A stretch of DNA of 64,000 nucleotides, from NCBI GenBank assembly GCA_946628065.1, contig CAMOWC010000006.1:18561-82560 (forward strand), given 5' to 3'. Origin of the DNA: an uncultured Clostridiaceae bacterium. GTDB lineage: Bacteria; Bacillota; Clostridia; TANB77; CAG-508. Made by a program: the position numbers and the translations under genes. Positions 55,529 to 64,000 of the stretch are shown here, one piece after another. Within the stretch, counting starts at the first letter, position 1; each line of letters starts with the position of its first letter. The notes beneath the pieces were generated by a model. The model ran no database searches. It had not been told where the DNA came from and saw nothing but the letters and a program-made list of their open reading frames with translations.

Positions 55529-55565
55529 TATGTGGCCTCTTTTCTCTGTTGATTTAGTAATAAGT

Positions 55566-56300
55566 TTAATAATACACTTCAACTAGGTATAGTCCATGTG
55601 CAGGCAAAGTTTTTCCTGCTTTAGTTCGATCTTTTGATTCTATTATCTCTGGAATGCTTTCACATTTTATTTTTCCAAGTCCAACATCTACTAGAGTTCC
55701 TGTTATAATCCTTACCATATTGTACATAAAACCGTTGCCAGTAAATTCAATAAAAATTCTGTCCCCATCTTGTTTGATTTCTATATTATATATTGTTCTA
55801 ACACTTGACTTGCTGCTTGTTCCACTTGCTCTAAATGCTTTAAAATCATGCTCACCTATGAAAAAGCTACTTGCTTCTTTCATTTTATTTATATCTAATT
55901 TTAGTGGCATATGATATTCTAAATCATGAAAAATAGCGCTACCACAAAGTGAATTGTTTATAACATATCTGTATTTTTTCCCTTTGCAATTATATCTTGC
56001 ATGAAACTTTTCATCCACTTCTTCAGCGCTTTTTACAACAATTGTTTTTTTAAGTTTAGAATTTAATGCTAGAGGTATTTTTTCTACAGGAATAGGATTT
56101 TCTATTTTGAAATTTGCAACTTGGCCAAAACTATGAACTCCAGCATCTGTTCTACCAGATGCATAGAGTTCAACATTTTCTCCGGTTACATCGAAAATAG
56201 CTCTTTCAATTTCGCCTTGAATATTAAGTTTGTTAGGCTGTTTTTGCCAGCCATTAAATCCTTTGCCATTATACTCTATTACAATTTTTATGTTTCTCAT
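55566..56300 (-). CDS. truA: tRNA pseudouridine synthase TruA
   Basis: RNIKIVIEYNGKGFNGWQKQPNKLNIQGEIERAI; YASGRTDAGVHSFGQVANF. Confidence 0.96.
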   Translation of the reverse strand: MRNIKIVIEYNGKGFNGWQKQPNKLNIQGEIERAIFDVTGENVELYASGRTDAGVHSFGQVANFKIENPIPVEKIPLALNSKLKKTIVVKSAEEVDEKFHARYNCKGKKYRYVINNSLCGSAIFHDLEYHMPLKLDINKMKEASSFFIGEHDFKAFRASGTSSKSSVRTIYNIEIKQDGDRIFIEFTGNGFMYNMVRIITGTLVDVGLGKIKCESIPEIIESKDRTKAGKTLPAHGLYLVEVYY

Positions 56301-56572
56301 TTACTTTCCTTTTTTGTTGCTTTTTTTGTTACTTCTTTTTTGTCCTCTGTGTCTATAATTCTAACCAATAGTGTAACTGCAAGTGCAATTGCAACTGATA
56401 ATACTGTTCTCATTCCCACTGCTTTTGCTACACTGCTCCCTAAAAAGCTTAATATTGATCCATTTAAAGTAGAGTATGATAGTAGTTCATCAGGTATAAA
56501 ACTTGCCATAACATAACCTACCAAAAATGTTACAATAAAAATAATTAAACTTGCTTTTGTTGATTTCTTCAT
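56297..56572 (-). CDS. Small membrane protein
   Basis: 91 aa intact ORF between truA and cdaA, two TM segments. Confidence 0.6.
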   Translation of the reverse strand: MKKSTKASLIIFIVTFLVGYVMASFIPDELLSYSTLNGSILSFLGSSVAKAVGMRTVLSVAIALAVTLLVRIIDTEDKKEVTKKATKKESK

Positions 56573-56573
56573 T

Positions 56574-57482
56574 TTACTTTTCCTCCTTAGTTTTTTTTGT
56601 TATATTTTTAAAATTTGAAATCTTCGCTACCCCATTTTTTTCATGCTTTGCTAAAATTAGATTTTTCATTAGAATCTTCTTTAGAGCTTCTTCTTTCAAA
56701 TCTGCAATTAACGTTCCATCCTTTGCAACTGAAATTTTTCCTGTTTCTTCTGAGACTACAATTGCTATTGCATCAGATTCTTTTGATATTCCAATAGCCG
56801 CTCTGTGTCTTGTCCCTAGCTCTTTTGCAATATCTTTATCAGATGCAAGTGGTAGCATACATGCCGCAGCTGTAACTTTGTTATCAGAAATTATAACAGC
56901 GCCATCATGTAATGGTGTATTAGGTACAAATATATTAACTAATAATTGCGGAGATATTTCTCCATCAATTAAAATTCCTGTATCTATTATGTCTTTAATT
57001 TTTATATCTCTTTCTAGTACAATTAAAGCTCCTGTTTTTGTTTTTGCCATTTCCGTTGCTGCAATAACGATTTTATAAATATTCTCTTTTGTTCTTGCTT
57101 CAATGTTTTTGTCAATACCAAAAAACTCACTAAGTTTATTTGAGCCAAGTTGCTCTAGCCCTCTTCTAAGTTCGGGTTGAAAAATTACAATTAATATTAA
57201 AACTCCATATGTCATTATAGATGTTAAAATGTAATTTAAAATTTTTAGTTCAAATAAATAGCTTAACCACATTCCTACTACTAGTAATGCAATTCCTTTT
57301 AGTAATTGCCACGTTCTTGTTGCCCTAGTAATTTTAAGTAGCTTTATTATCAAAAAAGCTACAAGAGTAATATCAACTACTAGTAAAACAAGTTTAATTG
57401 GATATTGATACAGCATTTCTAAATATCCTAGTATATTGTTTTCATAAAAATTAGTGAATACTTTTCCAAAATTTTCTAACAT
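56574..57482 (-). CDS. cdaA: Diadenylate cyclase CdaA
   Basis: LHDGAVIISDNKVTAAACMLPLASDKDIAKELGTRHRAAIGISKESDAIAIVVSEETGKISVA. Confidence 0.95.
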   Translation of the reverse strand: MLENFGKVFTNFYENNILGYLEMLYQYPIKLVLLVVDITLVAFLIIKLLKITRATRTWQLLKGIALLVVGMWLSYLFELKILNYILTSIMTYGVLILIVIFQPELRRGLEQLGSNKLSEFFGIDKNIEARTKENIYKIVIAATEMAKTKTGALIVLERDIKIKDIIDTGILIDGEISPQLLVNIFVPNTPLHDGAVIISDNKVTAAACMLPLASDKDIAKELGTRHRAAIGISKESDAIAIVVSEETGKISVAKDGTLIADLKEEALKKILMKNLILAKHEKNGVAKISNFKNITKKTKEEK

Positions 57483-57498
57483 AGATTACCTCTTTTGT

Positions 57499-57609
57499 TT
57501 ATGCAAAAATGTAATATAGTAATGTTCCTACTGTTCCTAAAAGCATTAATGCTGCAAGTATTCCTGCCATTATTTTTGTTGCTATTTTTCCTTTGTCATG
57601 CTGTTTCAT
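57499..57609 (-). CDS. Small membrane protein (DUF4044-like)
   Basis: MKQHDKGKIATKIMAGILAALMLLGTVGTLLYYIFA. Confidence 0.7.
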   Translation of the reverse strand: MKQHDKGKIATKIMAGILAALMLLGTVGTLLYYIFA

Positions 57610-57688
57610 CTTTATTCCTTCTTTCTTTTTATTTACAATAGCTAGTGTATCACACATCAAAAAATAATTCAATATATAAAAATAATTT

Positions 57689-60313
57689 TTATAACCACTG
57701 CCCATGTATTTTTAAATAGATTTTTTTGTATAGTTGTATTGCTGTTATATATATACATACAAGCCCTGCAATCCATACGATATATATATATGGTAATTTT
57801 GCAAGGTCAAATATTCCAGATATATGAGTAAATGCAATAATTAAAGTTACAATTACAACAGTAATTGTTGATATAAGTAGTTCTTTTGAAGATTTACTTT
57901 GCAAAAATAGAATTTTATGTGTTCTAATCAGGTGTATTATAAGAGTTTGTGAAATGATTCCAAAGCTAAACCAACCAGTTTGGAAAAGAGTTGCTTTCTC
58001 TGGAGTATTAAATTTAAATACGTATAATAAAACTCCAAAACACAATATGTCTAAAACAGTACTTATTGACCCAAATGCAAACATGAAACTTTTAATTTCT
58101 TTAGTATTCCATTTTTTTGGTTTTTCTAAATACTCCTTGTCTACATTATCAAATGGCATTCCAATTTGTGCAAAATCGCATAGTAGGTTTTGTATCAATA
58201 TGTGTATAGGAAGCAGTGGCAAAAAAGGCAAAAATATACTTGCTATTATTACACTTATCATGTTTCCGAAATTTCCACTCGTGGCCATTTTAATATATTT
58301 CAAAACATTAGTAAATGTTTTTCTTCCATTCACAACCCCTTCTTCTAGAACATTTAGGTCCTTCTCTAGTAGTATAATGTCAGCTGTTTCTTTTGCAATG
58401 TCTACAGCTGTATCTACAGAAATCCCTACATCTGCTTGTTTTAGCGGAGGGCTATCGTTTATTCCATCTCCCATGTACCCTACGGTGTTTCCGTTTTCTT
58501 GGTAAATTCTTACTATTCTTTGCTTTTGAAGTGGCGATAGTTTTGAATATAAATGGCAATCTTTAACTTTTTCTTTTAGTTCTTCGTCGCTTAAATTTTC
58601 TATATCTTTGCCTGTTAATCTGTTGCTCACACGTATTCCTACTTTTTTACATACGTTTAATGCAACTCCCTCACTGTCTCCAGTTAAAACAACAGTGTCT
58701 ACTCCATGTTTTTTAAGAGCTTCTATGGCTTGTTTTGCACTAGCTTTTGGCGGGTCTAGAAAAGCGACAAAGCCAATTAATACCATGTTGCTTTCGTCTC
58801 CTACTCCAAATGTTTCAATGCCATGTATTTCGTTCTTTTGAGCAATAGCTAAAACTCTTAGGCCTTCATTATTGTTTTTTTCATATACGCTATAAGCTTG
58901 CTTTCTTAGTTCTTCTGTAAGTGTTTTAGCTTCCCCATCAATGTCAATATATGAGCATATTGACATTATTTCATCTACTGCTCCTTTTGTAATAAGCTGT
59001 CTTTTTCCGTTTTCATCTCTTAAAACTACACTCATTCGTCTTCTTGTAAAGTCAAATGGTATCTCATCTTCTCTTACATATTTTACTTTTAAAACATTTA
59101 AGTTCTCTTTTTCTGCTCTTGAAATTATTGCAACATCTATTAAGTTTTTAAGTCCAGTTTGGAAGTAACTGTTTAGAAATGCATGTCTTAAAATTCTTAT
59201 ATTTTCATTTCCAAGGACATCCATATACCTTTCTAATACAATCTCATCCTCTGTTAAAGTTCCTGTTTTGTCTGTGCAAAGAATGTTCATTTCTCCAAAC
59301 GTTTGGATAGCACTTAGTCTCTTTACTATTGTTTTTTTCTTTGACATTTCCACAGCGCCTTTTGCCATGGTAGATGTCATTATAACAGGAAGCATTTCAG
59401 GAGTTAATCCTACTGCAATTGTGATTGCAAAAATAAGTGCTGACCACCAGTCTTCTTTGGTGAATATATTTATAATTAGAATAATTGGTAGCATAACCGC
59501 CATAAACCTAATTAAAAGTTTGCTAACATTATTTACTCCTCTTTCAAAGCTGTTTTTTTCATTTACACTATGGAGTGATTTTGCCATACTTCCAAAATAG
59601 GTATCTACTCCTGTTGCTAGTACAATTGCTGTTGCTGATCCGCTTACTACGTTTGTTCCCATAAATCCTATATTTGAAATATCTGTTATTGTGTCATCCT
59701 CTTTTACCATGACAAATTTCTCAACAGGATTTGATTCTCCAGTAAGTGATGCTTGGTCTATAAATAAATCCTTTACCTCCAGAAATCTTACGTCTCCTGG
59801 AATCATATCTCCAGAAGAAAGCTTTACAATATCTCCTGGCACAATATCCTCTACATTTACCTCATATGGCACTTCATCTCTTATTACATCTATTTTATTA
59901 GTAATTAAACTTTTTAGCTGTTTTGCCGCATTATCTGATTTAGTTTCTTGTACAAGAGAAATAATTGCAGATATAATTACAGTACCTATTATAAGTAAAA
60001 AAGTGGCATAATCTTTTTCTGTTGATATTACTACATCCGTAATAAACGTAATTACAGCAACCATCAATAAAACTATATTAAATGGGTTAATTGTAGCCTC
60101 TTTTATTTTATGAAAAAGTGTTTTTTCTTCGCCAAAGTCAATAATATTTTTTCCGTATTCATCTTGCAAATCATCTATGTCAACAATGCTAAGGCCATTT
60201 GCTGAAGACTTAAGTTCTGAAAACAATTCCTCTTTCGAAATTTTACTTAGTCTTTTAATGTTTTCCTCAGTTTTTTTTTGGTTTGCTCTTTCTGTTGTAT
60301 CTTTCATATTCAT
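57689..60313 (-). CDS. mgtA: Magnesium-translocating P-type ATPase
   Basis: LCTDKTGTLTEDEIVLERYMDVLG; YMGDGINDSPPLKQADVGISVDTAVDIAKETADIILLEKDL; 874 codons with no in-frame CGG. Confidence 0.95.
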   Translation of the reverse strand: MNMKDTTERANQKKTEENIKRLSKISKEELFSELKSSANGLSIVDIDDLQDEYGKNIIDFGEEKTLFHKIKEATINPFNIVLLMVAVITFITDVVISTEKDYATFLLIIGTVIISAIISLVQETKSDNAAKQLKSLITNKIDVIRDEVPYEVNVEDIVPGDIVKLSSGDMIPGDVRFLEVKDLFIDQASLTGESNPVEKFVMVKEDDTITDISNIGFMGTNVVSGSATAIVLATGVDTYFGSMAKSLHSVNEKNSFERGVNNVSKLLIRFMAVMLPIILIINIFTKEDWWSALIFAITIAVGLTPEMLPVIMTSTMAKGAVEMSKKKTIVKRLSAIQTFGEMNILCTDKTGTLTEDEIVLERYMDVLGNENIRILRHAFLNSYFQTGLKNLIDVAIISRAEKENLNVLKVKYVREDEIPFDFTRRRMSVVLRDENGKRQLITKGAVDEIMSICSYIDIDGEAKTLTEELRKQAYSVYEKNNNEGLRVLAIAQKNEIHGIETFGVGDESNMVLIGFVAFLDPPKASAKQAIEALKKHGVDTVVLTGDSEGVALNVCKKVGIRVSNRLTGKDIENLSDEELKEKVKDCHLYSKLSPLQKQRIVRIYQENGNTVGYMGDGINDSPPLKQADVGISVDTAVDIAKETADIILLEKDLNVLEEGVVNGRKTFTNVLKYIKMATSGNFGNMISVIIASIFLPFLPLLPIHILIQNLLCDFAQIGMPFDNVDKEYLEKPKKWNTKEIKSFMFAFGSISTVLDILCFGVLLYVFKFNTPEKATLFQTGWFSFGIISQTLIIHLIRTHKILFLQSKSSKELLISTITVVIVTLIIAFTHISGIFDLAKLPYIYIVWIAGLVCIYITAIQLYKKIYLKIHGQWL

Positions 60314-60468
60314 TCGCCACCTTACTTATTATTGCTTTTTTCTTTTATGTATTATATCTCATTCACATTTTAGAAGCAATATTAAAATCACGTTTAATCC
60401 ATAAAAAGCTCAAGGATGTTTTTTATTTCATTTTCTCTATACTATAAAATAGAAGAAGGGGTGCTCTG

Positions 60469-61011
60469 TTAGAGCACTCCTTCTATCCATTTCTGCTCAT
60501 AGAAATAGTTTTTGACCATCTCAATGAACCCCTCCCATCCTCCGTACATTCCAGCAAGAAGCCGCGCAGGGCATTCTTTTCCTGACCAGAACTTGTGAGG
60601 GACAACGTGGTCCAGGGGAATATCGTACATATGCATAAGAGTCGCCGTGAGTTGCGCCTGCAAACTAATGGCTCTGCACATATTCGTATTCACATTGACC
60701 AGCCGTTCTATCCCAATACTAGAAGAATTACCAGTTTTGTCCCCAGTATGGCACGTTGACACAGTGGTTTCAAGGAACTGATAGATTCTGGCAGGTTCAC
60801 GGAAATTAGCCTCAACAAGGAAATGATAACCAATCTGATTGTCACCTGTTGTAAGCATGCCGTAATACCTGGCAAAGTCTTTTTCTTCAGGTTGAAGTTC
60901 TGTCCCTAAGGATGTCTCGTGGATAGTGATGAACTTGGGAATCATTTTCCCAACTCTTTTTGGTGATTCGATCGGAAGTAACCGGTTCGACAGCTCCATT
61001 TTCATGTTCAT
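60469..61011 (-). CDS. N-acetylmuramoyl-L-alanine amidase-like (foreign-looking, higher GC)
   Basis: PKFITIHETSLGTELQPEEKDFARYYG...IGYHFLVE...SIGIERLVN; three in-frame CGG (60982-60984, 60703-60705, 60562-60564) read as Arg. Confidence 0.8.
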   Translation of the reverse strand: MNMKMELSNRLLPIESPKRVGKMIPKFITIHETSLGTELQPEEKDFARYYGMLTTGDNQIGYHFLVEANFREPARIYQFLETTVSTCHTGDKTGNSSSIGIERLVNVNTNMCRAISLQAQLTATLMHMYDIPLDHVVPHKFWSGKECPARLLAGMYGGWEGFIEMVKNYFYEQKWIEGVL

Positions 61012-61122
61012 GCCTTCTTTCTTTCAGTCTTTTGGAGCAAACTTAAGTATATTTATTATATCATAATGTATACATAATTTCAAACATGTTTTTTTCCATT
61101 TTTCAAATATGGGCTGAACGAT

Positions 61123-61157
61123 AAAAAAAGCTAAATGTTAAATAACATTTAGCTTTA
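61123..61157 (-). terminator. Rho-independent terminator
   Basis: aaaaaaagctaaatgttaaataacatttagcttta. Confidence 0.6.
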
Positions 61158-61165
61158 AAATATAT

Positions 61166-62647
61166 TTACTTAAACCATTTAAAAATTGATTTTCCTATTT
61201 GTCTTCCTATTGTTCCAAGCGCCGCATTTGCTGTTTTTTCAAATGCTTTTTCTGCTGCTGATTTTTTTTGCTTTCCTCCGCTTTTGCTAGTTCCTTTTTG
61301 CTTTTCTTCCTTCTCTTTTTGTTTTTGCTCCTCTTGTTTTACTTTTTCCGCTTCTGCCTCTTCCATTTCGGCTTTTATTTTTTCATATGCTGTTTCTCTA
61401 TCAATCGCTGTTTCATATTTTCCCTTGAATTGGCTCTGGTTCATTACCATAAGTCTTGTAGAATCATCTATCGCTCCCATCATGCTTTGAGGAGGAAGAA
61501 TCGTAGCTTTTTCTACAATATTCGGTTCACCTTTTTCATTTACAAATGATATTAGCGCTTCCCCAGTGCCTAAGTTTAAAATTGCTTCTTCTGTATTAAA
61601 TTCAGGGTTTGATCTGAATGAACTTGCAACTGCTTTTACTATTTTTTGTTCTGCTGGAGTATATGCTCTTAAAGTATGCTGGACTCTATTTCCAAGTTGA
61701 GCTAAAATGTCCCCTGGTATGTCCATAGGTGTTTGAGATATAAAATATAATCCAATTCCTTTTGAACGAATAAGTTTTACTACTTGGGTCACTTGCGTAA
61801 GCATATAATTTGGCATATCATCAAACAGTAAATGAGCTTCATCAAAGAAAAACACAATTTTAGGTTTTTCCAAATCTCCTACTTCAGGTAATGTATGGTT
61901 TAGAATTGTAAGTAGCCATAGTAAAAAGCATGCATATAAATTCGGTCTCTTAAATAGTTCTACTGCGTGTAATATGTTTATATTTCCGTATCCATTATTA
62001 TTTAGTTTTACGAAATCATTAATATCTATAGCAGGTTCTCCAAAAAAATCATTTCCTCCTTGTTCTTCGAGCATTAATATACTTCTTTGTATACTTCCAA
62101 CACTTTGAGTTGCTACGTTGCCATATGTTATAGTGTATTTTTGCCTATTGTCGCCAATGTACTGAAGTAATAGTCTTAGGTCTTTTAAATCTACAAGTTC
62201 TAAGCCACTATCTTCTGCTATTTTAAATGCTATCGCTAGTACTCCCTCTTGTGCTTCACTTAATCCAAGCATTCTTGAAAGAATTGTTGCTCCAATACTT
62301 TTTACAGTAGTCCTTATTGGATGGCCTCCTTTACCATAAACATCCCAAAATGTGCAAGGAAAGCCTTTAAATTCAAAATTTTGAATACCTATGCTATTTA
62401 ATCTTTCATTTATCTTTTCATTTGCAGTTCCTGGAAGGCATGTACCTGCTAAATCGCCTTTTACATCTGCTAGGAATACTGGTACCCCTGCAGCAGAAAA
62501 GCTCTCAGCCATAACCTTTAAAGTAACTGTTTTGCCACTTCCTGAGGCTCCTGTAATTAAGCCGTGGCGATTTGCTTTATCTAAAACAATTGCTAATTCT
62601 TTTTCCATTCCATTTTTCCCTATTAGTACTCTATCATTCAAAAACAT
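61166..62647 (-). CDS. HerA-like DUF853 ATPase
   Basis: HGLITGASGSGKTVTLKVMAESFSAAGVPVFLADVKGDLAG; KIVFFFDEAHLLFDDMP. Confidence 0.92.
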   Translation of the reverse strand: MFLNDRVLIGKNGMEKELAIVLDKANRHGLITGASGSGKTVTLKVMAESFSAAGVPVFLADVKGDLAGTCLPGTANEKINERLNSIGIQNFEFKGFPCTFWDVYGKGGHPIRTTVKSIGATILSRMLGLSEAQEGVLAIAFKIAEDSGLELVDLKDLRLLLQYIGDNRQKYTITYGNVATQSVGSIQRSILMLEEQGGNDFFGEPAIDINDFVKLNNNGYGNINILHAVELFKRPNLYACFLLWLLTILNHTLPEVGDLEKPKIVFFFDEAHLLFDDMPNYMLTQVTQVVKLIRSKGIGLYFISQTPMDIPGDILAQLGNRVQHTLRAYTPAEQKIVKAVASSFRSNPEFNTEEAILNLGTGEALISFVNEKGEPNIVEKATILPPQSMMGAIDDSTRLMVMNQSQFKGKYETAIDRETAYEKIKAEMEEAEAEKVKQEEQKQKEKEEKQKGTSKSGGKQKKSAAEKAFEKTANAALGTIGRQIGKSIFKWFK

Positions 62648-62660
62648 ATAAATTCTCCTT

Positions 62661-63506
62661 TCAATCTAAATATTTTTTTGCTTCATCTACCATCTCTTTA
62701 GGTGTAGATGCACCTGTCACAATTCCTACTATATCATTTGTGCTAAGCATCAGTTTCTTCAGTTCTTCCGGTTCTTGTATTAAATAAACATCCGCGCAAT
62801 TTTTAGTTGCAATATTATACAGTTCTTTTGTATTTGAACTATGTTTTCCTCCGATTATTATCATTTTGTTAACCTTTTTTGAAATCTCATTTGCCTCAAC
62901 TTGTCTTTCTTCCGTTGCATTGCAGATTGTGTTTTGTACTGTAATTTTAGAATTGCTAAATTTGTCTTTTATTTTTTTTATAAGTTCATTAAATATGTCT
63001 TTTGAGAACGTCGTTTGTTCAACAATATATATTGAATTTGCTTTTATTTTTTCACATTCTTTAAAAGCTAAATCTATGTCTTGCTCACTTTCTATTACAA
63101 AACTATTTAAGTTTGCAAATCCTTTAGTTCCTATTGTTTCTGGGTGTGTCTTTTTCCCAATAATTATTATAAGCCCTTCTTTTTGTTTTTCCACGTAATC
63201 ATGTATCAAACGCACTTTTCCACATGTTAAGTCAATAACTTCAATATTTTTTTGTCTCGCTCTTTCATAAATGTTCTTTGCCTCTCCATGTGCTCTAAAT
63301 ATAACTTTGCTATAATCTGGTATTTTTTCAATATTGTCTACCGTAACCATTCCTGCTTCTTCTAATTCTTTAATTACTCTTTCATTATGCACAATATCTC
63401 CCAAACAGTATACTTTTCCATATTCTTTTAATATTTCTTTAGCTCTTTTCACAGTATATTCAACTCCAGGGCAAAATCCTGATAGCTTTCCAACTAATAT
63501 TTCCAC
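62661..63506 (-). CDS. ispH: 4-hydroxy-3-methylbut-2-enyl diphosphate reductase
   Basis: GFCPGVEYTVKRAKEIL; IFRAHGEAKNIYERA; GIVTGASTPKEMVDE. Confidence 0.94.
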   Translation of the reverse strand: MEILVGKLSGFCPGVEYTVKRAKEILKEYGKVYCLGDIVHNERVIKELEEAGMVTVDNIEKIPDYSKVIFRAHGEAKNIYERARQKNIEVIDLTCGKVRLIHDYVEKQKEGLIIIIGKKTHPETIGTKGFANLNSFVIESEQDIDLAFKECEKIKANSIYIVEQTTFSKDIFNELIKKIKDKFSNSKITVQNTICNATEERQVEANEISKKVNKMIIIGGKHSSNTKELYNIATKNCADVYLIQEPEELKKLMLSTNDIVGIVTGASTPKEMVDEAKKYLD

Positions 63507-63627
63507 ATTTTCTCCTATTTTTTATATTTTATGCCCTGATTATACATCATTTCATATAGTATTTGCAATCTTTTAACTGTGTTTTTTAGTATTTGTTCTT
63601 CCACATTGTTGGAAATATGCATGTAGC

Positions 63628-63660
63628 AAAAAAACACTTGCCTAAAAAGCAAGTGTTTTT
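63628..63660 (-). terminator. Rho-independent terminator
   Basis: caaaaaaacacttgcctaaaaagcaagtgttttt. Confidence 0.65.
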
Positions 63661-63669
63661 GTAAATTTT

Positions 63670-64000
63670 TTATTTGTTCGGCATCATTGATATTATTCTT
63701 CCCGCAAAGTCATTAAAGTTCTGTGTTTGAAGAATTACTTTCCCAGGTCCTTTAAGTCTAGTTAAGAATAATCCTTCTCCTCCAAAGAATATGTTCCCTA
63801 ATCCTTTTACAGTTTCAATTTCATATGAAACTGTGCTTTCAAAACCAACTACATCTCCTGTATCAACTTTTAAAATTTCACCAGGTCCTAATACTTTTTC
63901 AACTGGATCACCATCAACCTCTAAAAATAGCATTCCTTGACCTTCTGCTTTTTGAAGAATAAATCCTTCCCCACCAAATAATCCTGCAGAAAATCTTTTT
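63670..64000 (-). CDS. AIM24/TIGR00266-like protein, truncated by window edge
   Basis: KRFSAGLFGGEGFILQKAEGQGMLFLEVDGDPVEKVLGPGEILKVDTGDVVGFE; frame open to window end. Confidence 0.85.
   Translation of the reverse strand, partial: KRFSAGLFGGEGFILQKAEGQGMLFLEVDGDPVEKVLGPGEILKVDTGDVVGFESTVSYEIETVKGLGNIFFGGEGLFLTRLKGPGKVILQTQNFNDFAGRIISMMPNK

Overview
Low-GC window that looks like a Clostridia-type Firmicute chromosome, mostly minus-strand housekeeping operons: rplS-trmD-rimM-KH-rpsP-ffh-ylxM, disA-radA, divIVA-sepF-HlyD-miaA-mutL, ruvX-ireB, alaS-HIT-sortase, recD2-comF, cdaA-truA, mgtA and ispH. It also carries two tRNAs, a RAYT-type (Y1) transposase with REP-like inverted repeats, a KAP-type P-loop ATPase locus, and two higher-GC foreign-looking ORFs. 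MAIN RESULT: ten genes look broken by frameshifts (radA, mutL, recD2, HIT, a flippase, a HlyD-like gene next to sepF, a TPR gene, two pilin-like surface genes and one plus-strand gene). All 20 breaks are the same event: an in-frame CGG where skipping the C (+1) restores the frame and puts a glycine codon GGN (15 GGA, 4 GGT, 1 GGG) at the expected, often invariant, position (RadA GEPGIGKS, RecD GPGTGKT, MutL DNGxGM). By hand I checked the phase of the CGG trinucleotides I could find in the other native genes and found no in-frame CGG read as Arg, while CGA, CGC, CGT and AGG are used normally. The sites follow the coding strand (18 in minus-strand genes, 2 in a plus-strand gene) and always fall in the same codon phase, which argues against random sequencing error. 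I propose that CGG is not a normal sense codon here and that CGGN is read as glycine by +1 frameshifting or quadruplet decoding, as a codon-level rule. The only canonical in-frame CGG codons (six) are in the two high-GC, foreign-looking ORFs. Everything was read by eye without database searches or computation.
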